DNA of 64,000 nucleotides from Ruixingdingia sedimenti (GCF_031432425.1 NZ_JAVKPH010000011.1:1-64000), one strand, 5' to 3'; positions 50,687 through 59,588 are shown, counted from the first letter of the stretch. Notes: generated from the letters alone by a model not told the origin. Numbers and translations: made by a program.

Positions 50687-51859
50687 TCAGTCCAGGTTCC
50701 GGTCCGCCAGCCACCCGCCGATCAGGCCGAGCGCCTCGGCCAGTTGCGCGGGTTGGCCGCGATAGTAATGCGTGGCGCCGGCGATGCCGTGGAAGGTCTT
50801 GTCGCGCATCCCCGCCGCGCGGAAGACGCAATGGGTATGGTCCACCGGCACGGCGTCGTCGGCCTCGTTCTCGATCACCAGCAGGGGGGCGGCGACATGC
50901 CTGACGCAGGCTTCGGCATCGGCGCGGGAATGGCGGGGCGACCATTGCGACAGCCAGGCCCGCAGCGTGCAGAACCGCGCCAGCCCCACGGGGCCGGAAT
51001 TCACCGTTTCCGGCACGCCCAGATAGCACATCCCCGGCGCGCGGCCGTTGGGGTCCAGCGCCGGGTCCAGAAACCGCGGGTCGGCCATCGTACGGTGGAC
51101 GACGAAGGGAAACTCCACCTCCGCCGTGCCGGACCGTTTCAGCATGTCCAACCGGTCGAGCACCCGGTCGGTGATCCGGTCCATCCGGTCGCGCTGCGCC
51201 TGCCGGAAACGGGCGACGAATTCCGGCGCATAGGGCGGTTTCGGCCCGCCGGCTGCGTAAAGGTCCAGCGTGGCGTCGCGGGCGAAGGGGTCCGACTCGT
51301 CGATGACCGAAGGGTCGATCCATTCCGTCAGGATACGCGCCCGCCCGGTATGGGCGGCGATGAACATCACCGCATCGGCGGGTTGCAGGTCCATCGCCGT
51401 CAGGTCGTAGGGATCGCCCGCGGGCGTGTCGCGCAGGCCGGGCCGTTCCGCCTGCGCCTGATAGAACAGCGCGAGCGACCCGCCCCCCGACCAGCCCGCC
51501 AGCACCACCTTGCGATAGCCGAGCGTTTCGCGCGCATACCGCACATAGGCGCCCAGATCCGCCGCCACCTTTTCCATCACCAGAACGCTGTCGTTCTTGG
51601 CGAAGCGCGACCCGCAGCAGAGCACGTGATGCCCCGCCGCCGCCAGCGCCGCGGGCAGGGGCATCAGGTTCAGCGTCGAGGCCGGGTGCATGAAGATCAG
51701 CACCGTGTCCGAGGGGCGGCCCTCGGGGATGATCCTCTGGCCTTCCAGAAACACGCTGCCCTGGGATCCGGTGAAGCCGTAGACCTCGGTGAAGGCGGCG
51801 GTTTCGCGGAACTCGACGATCACCGGCTCCCGCCGGATCGCATGGGCGGGGGCGGCCAT
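50687..51859 (-). CDS. alpha/beta-hydrolase
   Basis: A 390-residue hydrolase without a signal peptide. The nucleophile elbow is GWSGGG (about 125-130), the acid is probably the first Asp of ENEADDAVPVDHTH (near 336) and the base the His of GATHYYRGQP (near 365). It has a large cap region (about 160-290). It could hydrolyse an ester, lactone or ring-cleavage product. One base separates its start from the stop of the VOC gene, so the two are co-expressed. No closer family is recognised. Confidence 0.82.
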   Translation of the reverse strand: MAAPAHAIRREPVIVEFRETAAFTEVYGFTGSQGSVFLEGQRIIPEGRPSDTVLIFMHPASTLNLMPLPAALAAAGHHVLCCGSRFAKNDSVLVMEKVAADLGAYVRYARETLGYRKVVLAGWSGGGSLALFYQAQAERPGLRDTPAGDPYDLTAMDLQPADAVMFIAAHTGRARILTEWIDPSVIDESDPFARDATLDLYAAGGPKPPYAPEFVARFRQAQRDRMDRITDRVLDRLDMLKRSGTAEVEFPFVVHRTMADPRFLDPALDPNGRAPGMCYLGVPETVNSGPVGLARFCTLRAWLSQWSPRHSRADAEACVRHVAAPLLVIENEADDAVPVDHTHCVFRAAGMRDKTFHGIAGATHYYRGQPAQLAEALGLIGGWLADRNLD

Positions 51860-51860
51860 C

Positions 51861-52391
51861 TCAGCCCCGGGCGTTTTCGTGGATCGGCGCCACGTCGGGC
51901 GCGCGTTTCGTCACCGCCCATTCCGCCAGCGTGGGTTCGGCGATGGTGCGCAGTTGCGCCAGCATCTCGGGGGTGGAACTGTCCACCGCCAGTTCCAGCC
52001 GGTGCCCGTCGGGGTCGAAGAAATAGATCGACTGGCACAGGTGATGGTCGGTCGGGCCCACGACGGCGATCCCGTCGGCCACCAGCTGCGCCTTGCGTTT
52101 CAGCAGCGTGTCCATGTCCGCGACCCGCAGGGCGAGGTGCTGCACCCATTCCGGGGTGCCCGCGTCCTTCTGCATGGCGGGGGATTCCGGCACCTCGAAG
52201 AAGGCGACATGGCTGTCGTCGTCCATGCGGAAGAAGATGTGGATATGGGGCGACCATTCGCCGGTGGAGGGCACGTAGTTTTCGGCCACGGCGATGTTGA
52301 AATCGAGCCCGAGGTATCTGGTGTAGAACTCGGTCGTGCGTTTCGCGTCCGAGCAGCGATAGGCGACATGATGCAGGCCCTTGACATCCAT
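51861..52391 (-). CDS. VOC-superfamily protein (extradiol dioxygenase/glyoxalase-like)
   Basis: A 176-residue protein with one pair of beta-alpha-beta-beta-beta repeats. Metal-ligand candidates are the His of LHHVAYRCSD (about 7-8), the His of PEWVQHLALRV (about 86) and the Glu of DPDGHRLELAV (about 133), the 2-His-1-Glu set of type I extradiol dioxygenases. It is shorter than classic catechol dioxygenases, so a small single-domain dioxygenase or an isomerase is possible. GGAAGGAGGAAC precedes the ATG. It leads a two-gene operon with the hydrolase and diverges from the racemase-type gene across GTATAC-like sites. Confidence 0.83.
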   Translation of the reverse strand: MDVKGLHHVAYRCSDAKRTTEFYTRYLGLDFNIAVAENYVPSTGEWSPHIHIFFRMDDDSHVAFFEVPESPAMQKDAGTPEWVQHLALRVADMDTLLKRKAQLVADGIAVVGPTDHHLCQSIYFFDPDGHRLELAVDSSTPEMLAQLRTIAEPTLAEWAVTKRAPDVAPIHENARG

Positions 52392-52423
52392 GGACGGTTC
52401 CTCCTTCCGGCTGGTTTCCTGTT

Positions 52424-52433
52424 TGGTGTACTA
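52424..52433. promoter_or_regulatory. degenerate GntR-type site (TGGTGTACTA)
   Basis: Resembles the T(G/T)GTATACA(A/T) motif at 7 or 8 of 10 positions. It lies 33 bp before the VOC gene start, opposite the stronger site at 52476, so the divergent pair may have one site each. Confidence 0.35.
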
Positions 52434-52475
52434 TTGTATGAAATATGGCGGTATATCAAGGATTGAATCATGATT

Positions 52476-52485
52476 TGGTATACAT
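52476..52485. promoter_or_regulatory. GntR-type site A (TGGTATACAT)
   Basis: GTATAC palindrome flanked by T-rich and A-rich sides, in the gap between the VOC gene and the racemase-type gene. Near-identical sites occur at 58617, 59494 and 59579, next to or near the GntR gene at 58723. Confidence 0.6.
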
Positions 52486-52531
52486 TTATGCGAGGCGTCG
52501 CCCCGCCCCCACCCCAACGGAAAGGAACACC

Positions 52532-53623
52532 ATGACCGCACCCCCCCTTGCCGGCCCGCTGGCCGGCCTGCGCGTGATCGAACTGGAGGCGATCGGCCCC
52601 GTGCCCTATGCCGCGATGCTGCTGGCCGATCTGGGCGCCGATGTCGTCACCGTGAACCGCCCCGGCGCGGATCTGCGCGGCAAGCGCGTGTCCGGCCGGT
52701 CGCGCCGGGTGGTCGAACTGGATCTGAAAACGCCCGAGGGGCTGGCCGCGGTGCGGCGGCTGGCGGCGCGGGCGGATGTGCTGCTGGAAGGTTTCCGCCC
52801 CGGCGTGCTGGAACGGCTCGGGCTGGCGCCGGCCGACCTGCTGGCCGCGGCGCCGGGGCTGGTGGTCGGGCGGATGACGGGATGGGGGCAGGACGGCCCG
52901 CTGGCGCCGGCGGCGGGGCATGACATCACCTATATCGCCCTGACCGGCGCCCTGGCCGCCATCGGCCCGGCGGGGGGCGACCCGGTGCCGCCGCTCAACC
53001 TCGTGGGCGATTTCGCCGGGGGGGCGCTGTTTCTCGTGGTGGGCGTGCTGGCGGCCTTGCAGGAACGCCAGCGGTCGGGGCGGGGGCAGGTGGTGGATGC
53101 GGCGATGGTGGATGGCGCCTCGCATCTGATGGCGATGTTCTGGAGCCTGCGGGCCGAGGGGCTGTGGACGAACCGGCGCGGCGCGAACATGCTGGACGGC
53201 GGCGCGCCCTATTACGGCACCTATCGTTGCGCCTGCGGCGGCCATGTCGCCATCGGGCCGATAGAGCCGAAGTTCTGGGCCGAATTCGTGGCCGGGGCCG
53301 GGGTGGACCCGGCGCTGGCCGCCCGGCGCGACGATCCGGCCGCATGGCCCGCGCTGCGCGCCGAGATCGCGGCGCGGATCGGCGCGCGCCGCCGCGACGA
53401 CTGGGCGGCGGTCTTTGCGGGGTCGGACGCCTGCGTCGCCCCGGTGCTGGCGCTGGACGAGGTGCCGGCCCATCCCCACATGGCCGCGCGCGGGGTGATC
53501 GTCGAACACGACGGCGCGCTGCAACCCGCGCCCGCGCCACGGTTTTCGCGCAGCACCCCGGCCGCCCCGCGCAGCCCCGAAACGGTGGCGCCCGCCGCCG
53601 TTCTGGCCGGGTGGGGGGGCTGA
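52532..53623 (+). CDS. family III CoA-transferase, alpha-methylacyl-CoA racemase type
   Basis: A 363-residue CaiB/BaiF-fold protein. Resemblance to alpha-methylacyl-CoA racemase is clear in MTGWGQDGPLAPAAGHDITY (about 112-131), where the His corresponds to the racemase base His126, and in LVGDFAGGALFLVVG (about 153), whose Asp matches Asp156. It would epimerise a 2-methyl- or otherwise 2-branched acyl-CoA so that the dehydrogenase can act, though a transferase role is not excluded. The ATG at 52532 follows AAAGGA; an upstream ATG at 52445 lies in the operator region. Confidence 0.87.
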   Translation: MTAPPLAGPLAGLRVIELEAIGPVPYAAMLLADLGADVVTVNRPGADLRGKRVSGRSRRVVELDLKTPEGLAAVRRLAARADVLLEGFRPGVLERLGLAPADLLAAAPGLVVGRMTGWGQDGPLAPAAGHDITYIALTGALAAIGPAGGDPVPPLNLVGDFAGGALFLVVGVLAALQERQRSGRGQVVDAAMVDGASHLMAMFWSLRAEGLWTNRRGANMLDGGAPYYGTYRCACGGHVAIGPIEPKFWAEFVAGAGVDPALAARRDDPAAWPALRAEIAARIGARRRDDWAAVFAGSDACVAPVLALDEVPAHPHMAARGVIVEHDGALQPAPAPRFSRSTPAAPRSPETVAPAAVLAGWGG

Positions 53624-53724
53624 GGCAACCGGCGCGCCACCCCCCGCGCGACCGCCGGGCAGGGGGCCGCGGCAGCGCCGCCGGAGGGGGCTCGATGCCC
53701 CCGCCGGCGGCGGCTCCGGCCGGG

Positions 53725-53940
53725 TCAGGCCCCGGACGCGCCAGGGGGGGCGGGCAGGTGCCGCAGGCTCGCCTCGATCGCGTCCTTCAACGCGGCGACC
53801 TCGGCGCCATGGGCGGCCAGATGGAACAGCGCCTTGGCCAGGAACAGCTCCGCCCCTTCGCCGGCACGGTCGATGCCCGCGGCGATCAGGTCGTTGATCT
53901 CTTCCAGCTTGGCCAGCGGGGGAAGGGTGTCGGTGGTCAT
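53725..53940 (-). CDS. small DUF2783-like protein
   Basis: A 71-residue helical protein (LEEINDLIAAGIDRAGEG, then FLAKALFHLAAHGAEVAAL) that fits DUF2783, a family usually found next to FAD-dependent aromatic hydroxylases. It starts 11 bp after the hydroxylase stop on the same strand, so it is probably co-translated and may be a small partner or stabiliser. No cysteine, membrane segment or signal is present. The family assignment is from memory of size, motif and context. Confidence 0.65.
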   Translation of the reverse strand: MTTDTLPPLAKLEEINDLIAAGIDRAGEGAELFLAKALFHLAAHGAEVAALKDAIEASLRHLPAPPGASGA

Positions 53941-53951
53941 CGTCGGTCTCC

Positions 53952-55613
53952 TCAGCGCAGGATGCGGGCCAGCGCGGCCCCGGCGGCCTCGGGCGCAAGG
54001 CCCTGCCAGCGGCCGCAGACATGCAGGTCGGGGCGCAACAGATAGGTCGCAGCACCCTCGACCCCGTATTTCTCGAAGGCGGTCGCGGGCGCGGGGCGGC
54101 CGACATCGGCCCCCGTCACCGCAGCGCCGAGCGCCACCACCCGCAGATCCGGCCAGCGCGCCTTGAGCGCCGCCGCATCCGCCCCGTCCGCCGCGCCCCC
54201 GATCAGCAGCAGCGTGAAGCCATAGCCGAAATGGTCGAACAGATATTCCCCGGGCCCGAGCCGCAGGTTGCGCGCCACCGATCCGGGCGCGATGCCCCCC
54301 GCGAAGGGATCCGACTCCGGCGCGTTCAGCACCGAATCCGCATGGTCGTGCGGGCGCGAGGTGCGCCAGTGCAGCATCGGGCGGCAGAAATCCTCGGTAT
54401 AGGCGAAGGACAGGATGACCGCGCGCATCACCCGGTAGCCGCGCGTCGGCGGGTCCATCAGGCGGGTGGATTTCCCGGCCTCGTCGCAGATCTCGCGCGC
54501 CGCCGCCACGCGTTCGTGGCTGTAGCTGTCCAGCAGCCCGTCGCCCGCCCGCCCCCGCAGCACCGCGGCCAGTTTCCAGCCCAGGTTTTCGGCATCCTGC
54601 AACCCGGTGTTCGCGCCCCGGATGCCGAAGATCGGCAGCAGATGCGCGGCATCGCCCACGAACAGCACATGGCCGTGGCGGTAATCCGGCAGGGTGCGGG
54701 TGTTCGGCGAATAGACCGAGGCCCAGTCGAGCGTCCACGGCACCTCGCGGCCGAGGACCATTTCCATGATCCGGCGGGTGCGCAGGGCGATGGTCTCGGG
54801 TTTCAGCGCCTCTTCGGGGTCCTCGCCATCGGGCAGGCGATAGTCGAACCGCCAGACGTTGTTGGGCTGGCGGTGCACCAGCACGTTGTTGCCGGGGTTC
54901 CAGTCGGGGTCGAAATAGCACAGCCGCTCGGTCGGCATGTCGAAATCGGCCGATACGAAATCGGTGATGACGAACTTGCCGGCATAGGCCTGCCCCTCCA
55001 TCCTGAGCCCCAGGAAATGCCGCACCGCGGACCGCCCGCCATCGGCGGCCACCAGCCAGCGGGCGCGGATGTCGTATTCGCCCTCGGGCGTGTCCAGCCG
55101 CGCGGTCACGCCCTCGCCGTCCTCGGCGAGGCTGTGGAAGGCGGTCTGCCAGCGCAGGTCCACCAGCGGTTCGCGCGCGATGGCGTCGATCAGGTATTCT
55201 TCCCAATACTGCTGCGAATTGTTGAGAACGGGCGGGAAGCGTTCGTCGGGATCGTCGGGCAGGGCCATGCGGAAGACCTCGCGCCCGGCATAGAACGACC
55301 GGCCCGACGACCAGCCATAGCCGTTTTCGACAAAGGGCGCGTCGGCGCGGGCCTGCTGGACGATTTCCATCGACCGCCGCGTCAGCGCCACCGCGCGCGA
55401 GCCGAGCGAAACCTGCGCCTCCGCCTCGATCAGGACCGAGGCCACGCCCGCCCGCGCCAGCAGCAGCGCCAGCACCATCCCCACCGGCCCCGCGCCGACG
55501 ATCACCACATCATGGCGGGGGGCGGCGCCTTCCATTTCCGGCGGGCGGCGGAAGGGGTGGATCCTGTAGTCGTAGAAAACCGAAAAGCGGGGGGTCGTCC
55601 GGGGATTGTGCAT
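53952..55613 (-). CDS. FAD-dependent aromatic hydroxylase (MhpA/PheA group)
   Basis: A 553-residue class A flavoprotein monooxygenase. The FAD motif VIVGAGPVGMVLALLLARAG is at about 38-57, the second FAD/NADPH motif is VAADGGRSAVR (about 194-204), and GDAAHLLPIFGIRGANTGL (about 315-333) is the third, with Gly-Ile-Arg in place of the usual Gly-Gln-Gly. A C-terminal thioredoxin-like region (about 440-553) is typical of the group. It would hydroxylate a phenolic acid with NAD(P)H and O2. The ATG at 55613 follows AGAGGATG. TRAP system 4 genes lie just upstream on the same strand (26-bp gap). Confidence 0.9.
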   Translation of the reverse strand: MHNPRTTPRFSVFYDYRIHPFRRPPEMEGAAPRHDVVIVGAGPVGMVLALLLARAGVASVLIEAEAQVSLGSRAVALTRRSMEIVQQARADAPFVENGYGWSSGRSFYAGREVFRMALPDDPDERFPPVLNNSQQYWEEYLIDAIAREPLVDLRWQTAFHSLAEDGEGVTARLDTPEGEYDIRARWLVAADGGRSAVRHFLGLRMEGQAYAGKFVITDFVSADFDMPTERLCYFDPDWNPGNNVLVHRQPNNVWRFDYRLPDGEDPEEALKPETIALRTRRIMEMVLGREVPWTLDWASVYSPNTRTLPDYRHGHVLFVGDAAHLLPIFGIRGANTGLQDAENLGWKLAAVLRGRAGDGLLDSYSHERVAAAREICDEAGKSTRLMDPPTRGYRVMRAVILSFAYTEDFCRPMLHWRTSRPHDHADSVLNAPESDPFAGGIAPGSVARNLRLGPGEYLFDHFGYGFTLLLIGGAADGADAAALKARWPDLRVVALGAAVTGADVGRPAPATAFEKYGVEGAATYLLRPDLHVCGRWQGLAPEAAGAALARILR

Positions 55614-55639
55614 CGCATCCTCTTTCTGGGCGGGGCGCG

Positions 55640-56944
55640 TCAGGTGAACAGCAGGTTGGCCAGCCACAGCGACAGCGCCGGAAAGGCGGCGACCAGCACG
55701 ATGCGCAGGCTGTCGGCCAGGATGAAGGGCACCACCGCCCGGCACAGGCGGCCGAAGCCCACATCGGGGGCAGAGGCGGAAACGATGAACAGGTTCATTC
55801 CCACCGGCGGGGTGATCAGCCCGACTTCCACCACCGACAGCATCAGGATGCCGAACCAGATCGGATCCATGCCATAGCTTTGCACGATGGGGTAAAGAAA
55901 GGGCAGCGTCAGGAACACCATCGAGATGGAATCCATGAAACAGCCGAGCACGAGATAAAGCAGGATGATCGCCGCCACCACCTGCCAATAGCTCAGATCC
56001 GCCCCATGGACCGCCGCCACGAACAGGTCGGTGACGCGCGTCGCCTCGATGAAATAGTTGAAAAGCGCCGCGCCGATCAGGATGAAGAAGATCATCCCCG
56101 TCAGGCCGGCGGCCTCTTGCAGCGCGTCCAGAAACGCGCGGCGGCTAAACCGGCGCCGGGCGAGGCCGAGGGCGACCACCCCCGCCACCCCGACGGACGC
56201 CGCCTCGGTCGGCGAGAACAGCCCCAGGAACAGCCCGCCCAGAACGGCGACGAACAGCGCGATCACATCCCAGGCCGACAGGACCATGCGCAGCCGTTCG
56301 GCACCGGGGCGGCGGGGCAGGGCGGGGGCAAGATGGGGGTGGCGCGCCGTCACCACCGTGATCGCCCCGAGATAGAGCGCGGCCGCGACCAGCCCGGGGA
56401 TGAAGGCCGCGACGAACAGCTTGCCCACCGATTCCTGCGTCAGCAGGGCATAGATCACCAGCACGAGGCTGGGCGGGATCAGCACGCCGAGCGTGCCGCC
56501 CGCCGCCACCGTGGCGGCGGCGAAGGCCGGGTCGTAGCCGCGCGCGCGCATTTCGGGGATGGAGATCCGCGCCATCGTCGCCGCGGTCGCAAGGCTCGAC
56601 CCGCAGATCGCGCCGAAGCCCGCGCAGGCGGCGATGCCGCCCATCGCCAGCCCCCCGCGCCGATGGCCGAACCCGCCCTCGCCCGCGTCGTAGATCGCCC
56701 GCGACACCCCCGCCGGATGGGCGAGCGTGCCCATCAGCACGAACAGCGGCACGATGGACAGGCCATAGGGAAAGACGCTTTCGAAGGGCAGCGCGCCGAG
56801 GACGAACAGCGTGGTGGGCCAGCCGTTCACCGCGATGCCGCCGAAAAGGCCCACCAGCGCCATGGCGATCCCGATGGGGCAGCGCAGCGCCAGCAGCAGG
56901 GCAAAGGCGGCGAGGCCGGCATATCCGATTTCGATGGGGCTCAT
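55640..56944 (-). CDS. TRAP transporter large permease (DctM), system 4
   Basis: A 434-residue permease with about 12 hydrophobic segments, including PLFVLMGTLAHPAGVSRAIY (about 67-86), AICGSSLATAATMARISIPE and VLIPPSLVLVIYALL near 158. Similar in length and motifs to system 3 DctM, less to systems 1 and 2. It precedes the hydroxylase gene by 26 bp, suggesting that the imported acid is the hydroxylase substrate. Confidence 0.94.
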   Translation of the reverse strand: MSPIEIGYAGLAAFALLLALRCPIGIAMALVGLFGGIAVNGWPTTLFVLGALPFESVFPYGLSIVPLFVLMGTLAHPAGVSRAIYDAGEGGFGHRRGGLAMGGIAACAGFGAICGSSLATAATMARISIPEMRARGYDPAFAAATVAAGGTLGVLIPPSLVLVIYALLTQESVGKLFVAAFIPGLVAAALYLGAITVVTARHPHLAPALPRRPGAERLRMVLSAWDVIALFVAVLGGLFLGLFSPTEAASVGVAGVVALGLARRRFSRRAFLDALQEAAGLTGMIFFILIGAALFNYFIEATRVTDLFVAAVHGADLSYWQVVAAIILLYLVLGCFMDSISMVFLTLPFLYPIVQSYGMDPIWFGILMLSVVEVGLITPPVGMNLFIVSASAPDVGFGRLCRAVVPFILADSLRIVLVAAFPALSLWLANLLFT

Positions 56945-56960
56945 CGGCTGTCCTTCCGGT

Positions 56961-57452
56961 TCAGTGCAGCCCGGCAGCGCCGGGCGGGGCGCCGCGCCAT
57001 TCCGCCACCGCCGCCAGCACCGCGCCCAGACCCGATACCGCCAGCCCCGCCGCCACCGGGATCCAGTAGACGATCATCGGCCAGCCGAGCGTCTGCGAAC
57101 GGTCGCCGTAGTCCCAGACGGTCAGCGCCTGCGCGATGGCCGCGCGGCTGAGCACGAGGCACACCCCCACCGCCGCCAGCCACCACAGCACGCCAAACGC
57201 GCGGTCCACCCGGCGCGGCATGCGGTCGGTCAGGATCGTGATCGCCACATGGCCGCGGGCGGCAAAGGCATGGGCCACGGCGAAGAACACCGCATACATC
57301 ATGAAGAACTGGGTGATGTCGATGATGCCGGCCACGGGCGGCAGCGACAGCAGGCGCGCCAGGATGTCGGCGATGGTCACGACCGAGGACAGCAGGACCA
57401 TCGCCATCGACAGGATGGCGAGCCCGGCGAAAAGCCTGGACAGCATCTGCAT
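56961..57452 (-). CDS. TRAP transporter small permease (DctQ), system 4
   Basis: A 163-residue protein with four membrane segments (about 5-30, 40-62, 85-105, 125-150). The region DITQFFMMYAVFFAVAHAFA stands at the DctQ motif position. The start MQM at 57452 follows GGAAGGGAAC; the proline/arginine-rich open sequence upstream is not credible protein. Gap to dctM is 16 bp, to dctP 73 bp. Confidence 0.9.
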   Translation of the reverse strand: MQMLSRLFAGLAILSMAMVLLSSVVTIADILARLLSLPPVAGIIDITQFFMMYAVFFAVAHAFAARGHVAITILTDRMPRRVDRAFGVLWWLAAVGVCLVLSRAAIAQALTVWDYGDRSQTLGWPMIVYWIPVAAGLAVSGLGAVLAAVAEWRGAPPGAAGLH

Positions 57453-57525
57453 GGGGGTTCCCTTCCAGCGGGCGGGGGGCAGGCCGGGCCGCGGCGGGCG
57501 CGGTCCGGCGGCGGGGCCGGTCGGC

Positions 57526-58542
57526 TCAGGGATGCGCGGCCGCAAGGGCCTGCATCGCGGCGCGGATCTCGTCGGCGTTCTCGACGCCGCGGGCCTTCAC
57601 CTCGGCCAGAAGGGCCTGCGCCACGGGTTCCAGCGCGTCGCGCCAGGCGGCGATCTGGTCGGGCGTCGCGGTCAGGATCGCGTCGGGGTCGCGCTGCATG
57701 GCGATGGCGCGCGAATCCGCCTGCCATGATGCCCAGAGCGGACCGAAGGTCGCCACCAGCGCCGCGCCCGCGTTCTGGTCGATGCAGGCGCGCGCGGCCT
57801 CGGGCAGATTGTCGTAGGATTTCTGGTTCATCACGAAGAAGAACCCGCCGACGAAGACCGGCGCTTCCAGATGGTGGCGGATCACCTCGTGCAGCTTGTA
57901 TTCGCGCAGGTTGGTCCAGTCCGTCGCGCTGCCGTCGAGGGTGCCTTTCTGCAACGCCTCGTATTGCTCGCCCGGGGGCAGGTTCACCGGATCGGCGCCG
58001 AAATGCGACAGGATGGCGGATGTGGCGGCGTTCTGGGTGCGGATGCGCAGCCCCTTCATCTCTGCCAGGTCGGTGATGCGGCGGTTGGTGTGGATGCCGC
58101 CGGGGTTGTGGGTCATCATGCCCAGGATCTTCACCCCCTGGTATTCGGGGCGCAGATACTCCTCGGCCACGCCGTAAAGGGCGAAGCTGCCGGCATTCGC
58201 GCTTTGCGCCATGAAGGGCAGTTCGATGATGGACGACCGGGGGAACCGGCCGCGGGGAAAGGCGATATGGCCGAAGGCCACGTCCACCACGCCCGCGCGG
58301 GCCTGATCGTACTGCTTGTCGATATGGCCGAGCGCGGATCCGGCGGGATGCACCTCGAACGCCACGGCGCCGCCGGTGCATCGGGTGATGCGTTCGGTCC
58401 AGGGGATCATGAATTCGGTGCTGAGCCCGATGGTCGTCGGCACGAAATGGCTGAGCTTCAGCGTGATCGTGTCGGCCGCCGCCGGAGCGGCCGCAAGGCC
58501 GGCGGCAAGCGCGCCGAGGCAGAGGTATTTGCGCAGGTCCAT
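57526..58542 (-). CDS. TRAP solute-binding protein (DctP), system 4
   Basis: A 338-residue periplasmic binding protein with a Sec signal peptide cleaved near residue 23 (LGALAAGLAAAPAAADTI). The carboxylate-binding arginine is in GLRIRTQNAATSA (about residue 168), and YEALQKGTLDGSATDWTN is a typical DctP stretch. GGGGAGGAAG precedes the ATG at 58542. A GTATAC site 75 bp upstream links this operon to the GntR regulator encoded next to it. Confidence 0.94.
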   Translation of the reverse strand: MDLRKYLCLGALAAGLAAAPAAADTITLKLSHFVPTTIGLSTEFMIPWTERITRCTGGAVAFEVHPAGSALGHIDKQYDQARAGVVDVAFGHIAFPRGRFPRSSIIELPFMAQSANAGSFALYGVAEEYLRPEYQGVKILGMMTHNPGGIHTNRRITDLAEMKGLRIRTQNAATSAILSHFGADPVNLPPGEQYEALQKGTLDGSATDWTNLREYKLHEVIRHHLEAPVFVGGFFFVMNQKSYDNLPEAARACIDQNAGAALVATFGPLWASWQADSRAIAMQRDPDAILTATPDQIAAWRDALEPVAQALLAEVKARGVENADEIRAAMQALAAAHP

Positions 58543-58616
58543 GATCTTCCTCCCCGAAGATCCGGCCGCCGCGGGTCCGCGCAGGGCGGGCGCCGGGTGG
58601 GCCGGTGTCGGTATTT

Positions 58617-58626
58617 TGGTATACAA
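58617..58626. promoter_or_regulatory. GntR-type site B (TGGTATACAA)
   Basis: Within a longer A/T-rich patch (TTTTGGTATACAAATTTTGG at 58614-58633), about 75 bp upstream of the TRAP system 4 binding-protein gene. Best-flanked copy of the set. Confidence 0.65.
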
Positions 58627-58722
58627 ATTTTGGAACATTGGAAGAGAAATCTTCCCGTGTGTCAAAAATTGTGCACCAAACACCCGCAATCCTGCGGGTG
58701 CCGTTCGGCGGTGGCCTGGGGC

Positions 58723-59412
58723 TTATTCCGTGGCGCTGGGGGCGGGCAGGGGGCGCCGGGTCACGGATTCGGCGGCGTGCAGATGCGCGGACATCGTGCT
58801 TGCGGCCCAGTCGGGGTTGCGCGCGGCGATCGCGGCGACGATTTCGTGGTGGTGGTTGGCGGACCGTTGCAGGTCGGCCTCGGTATACATCCGGTAGGTC
58901 CGGTGCACGAGCCCGATGTCGAGCGTGATCGACAGCAGCGCCGCCAGCCGCGGCGAATGCGCGGCGCGGATGATCGCCTGATGGAATTCGGCATTCGCGG
59001 CCGACAGCGCGGCGAAACCGTCCCCGCCCCGCGGATGCGACAGGGTGCTGATCTGTTCGGCCAGCGCCCGCAGCCCGGCGATTTCGGTATCCGACGCCAT
59101 CCGTGCCGCGCGGCGGACGGCATAGGTTTCGAGCATCTGGCGCAGTTCGAACACCTGCGCCATCTCGTCCTGGCTGAGCCCGGCGACGCGCAGGCCCTTG
59201 CCCGGTTCGCGTTTGAGGAAACCTTGCAGCGTCAGCCGCTTGATCGCCTCGCGCACGGGGGTGCGCGACATCTGCAACTGTTCGGCCACCCCCGCCTCTG
59301 TCACCCGTTCCGCCGAGGCCAGTTCGCCCGCGACGATCATCCGCCGCAGCGCCTCATAGGCCTGATCGGCGTTGTTCGCGGGGCGGTCGGCGGGGTCGGC
59401 GGCTGTGGGCAT
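58723..59412 (-). CDS. GntR-family regulator with FCD domain
   Basis: A 229-residue FadR-subfamily regulator. The winged helix (about 18-80) contains MSRTPVREAIKRLTLQG, and the C-terminal FCD ligand domain (about 88-215) has the metal-site residues in EFHQAIIRAAHSP and NHHHEIVAAI. FCD regulators usually respond to carboxylates, matching the TRAP context. The ATG at 59412 is used because the frame upstream crosses a GTATAC site at 59494, its probable autoregulatory operator. Sites of the same form lie in front of the TRAP 4 operon, the transferase at 59647 and the VOC/racemase pair. Confidence 0.9.
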   Translation of the reverse strand: MPTAADPADRPANNADQAYEALRRMIVAGELASAERVTEAGVAEQLQMSRTPVREAIKRLTLQGFLKREPGKGLRVAGLSQDEMAQVFELRQMLETYAVRRAARMASDTEIAGLRALAEQISTLSHPRGGDGFAALSAANAEFHQAIIRAAHSPRLAALLSITLDIGLVHRTYRMYTEADLQRSANHHHEIVAAIAARNPDWAASTMSAHLHAAESVTRRPLPAPSATE

Positions 59413-59493
59413 GGCGCTGTCCGGGGCTGGGTCCGGTTCTCGATACCATGCCGTGCGGGGCGCGGCCAAGCCGTCTTGGGGTGGGGGTACGAT

Positions 59494-59503
59494 TTGTATA
59501 CAT
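59494..59503. promoter_or_regulatory. GntR-type site C (TTGTATACAT)
   Basis: Perfect GTATAC core 82 bp upstream of the GntR start codon, suited to autoregulation. Confidence 0.55.
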
Positions 59504-59578
59504 GGTAGCGGGTGTGATCTGCCATCATCCCTGAATATCATCATCTTCATGGGGATCTCAAAACTTCAATCTTCCAAT

Positions 59579-59588
59579 CGGTATACAA
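59579..59588. promoter_or_regulatory. GntR-type site D (CGGTATACAA)
   Basis: GTATAC core 59 bp upstream of the family III CoA-transferase ATG and 78 bp from site C, in the same divergent gap. Confidence 0.55.
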
